Source: Candidatus Acidulodesulfobacterium ferriphilum (GTDB lineage: Bacteria; SZUA-79; Acidulodesulfobacterales; Acidulodesulfobacteraceae). Taken from it: DNA of 61,680 nt. Position numbers and translations under genes: made by a program. The DNA lies in NCBI GenBank assembly GCA_004195035.1, contig SGBD01000006.1, positions 1-61,680 on the forward strand. Direction: 5' to 3'. The stretch's first letter is position 1; every line of letters begins with the position of its first letter. The notes beneath the pieces were generated by a model. The model did not search any database, was not told the DNA's origin, and worked only from the letters and a program-made list of their open reading frames with translations. This document shows, one piece after another, positions 61,595 through 61,680 of this stretch.

Positions 61595-61680
61595 TTACGC
61601 TTTTTCCACCCTGACCGGCGCATAGTAGTAAACCATAGAGCCGCCCACGGGGTCGGTTAAGACGGTCGTCCATCCGTCTT
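61595..61680 (-). CDS. C-terminal end of an unidentified protein (5' end outside window)
   Basis: 28 codons ending at TAA 61595-61597, reading DGWTTVLTDPVGGSMVYYYAPVRVEKA. The glycine-rich GWTTVLTDPVGGSMVYYYAP phrase looks like a real protein terminus (perhaps a sensor or membrane-associated redox protein), but too little is visible to name a family. It lies 125 bases upstream of the response-regulator start on the same strand; no join is established. Confidence 0.5.
   Translation of the reverse strand, partial: DGWTTVLTDPVGGSMVYYYAPVRVEKA

Overview
The window reads as one contiguous stretch of an AT-rich, Gram-negative bacterial chromosome. It has split glyQ/glyS, SurA-type periplasmic chaperones, c-type cytochromes, a tRNA with an encoded CCA end, and many molybdenum and Fe-S proteins. 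My inference is an anaerobic or microaerobic, sulfur-associated (delta)proteobacterium, possibly of the acid-mine Sva0485 / Acidulodesulfobacterales type. That placement rests on gene content and style only; no phylogenetic marker was compared.

Layout. 0-2 kb: a broken soxB end abutting an unrelated opposite-strand gene tail, a DUF302 protein, and a TetR repressor with a perfect palindromic operator candidate. 2.2-9 kb: an orphan peptide-type ABC binding protein and two distantly related P-type ATPases transcribed divergently across a MITE. 9.1-26.5 kb: moaC, argC, rpsI/rplM, an HPP/CBS pair, then a long minus-strand molybdenum island. This island holds mobB, mobA, moaA, moeA, several ferredoxins, an NAD(P)/FAD oxidoreductase, a cytosolic-looking molybdopterin oxidoreductase, an HdrB-like CCG protein and a 6-pyruvoyl-tetrahydropterin-synthase-like protein. 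26.77-28.90 kb: a small island bounded by an intact tRNA-Phe and a same-orientation copy of its 3' half, carrying a toxin-antitoxin-like nucleotidyltransferase pair. 29-34.3 kb: F0 ATP synthase genes and a Rieske/cytochrome b operon whose third gene is an unusual membrane protein fused to two haem-c domains. 34.5-54.6 kb: housekeeping genes (uvrA, pdxA, two PpiC proteins, mfd, ppdK, glyS, glyQ, nadA, acs, satP, trpS). 54.7-61.7 kb: a DsrE-like protein, a divergent dehydratase-activase/HgdB-like pair, trxB, an amino-acid permease, a diheme cytochrome c, a NarL-type response regulator and the C-terminus of one more gene.

How it works together. SatP and Acs bring in and activate acetate, and PpdK links pyruvate and PEP. 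The bc-type complex and the diheme cytochrome (which shares a haem-domain family with the complex) carry electrons and build the proton gradient used by the F0 genes. The Mo-cofactor genes sit with the enzyme and ferredoxins they probably serve, suggesting a self-contained cytoplasmic Mo/Fe-S redox module. Dispersed palindromic elements of several families occupy many of the larger intergenic gaps and have altered gene ends at dusB and moaA.
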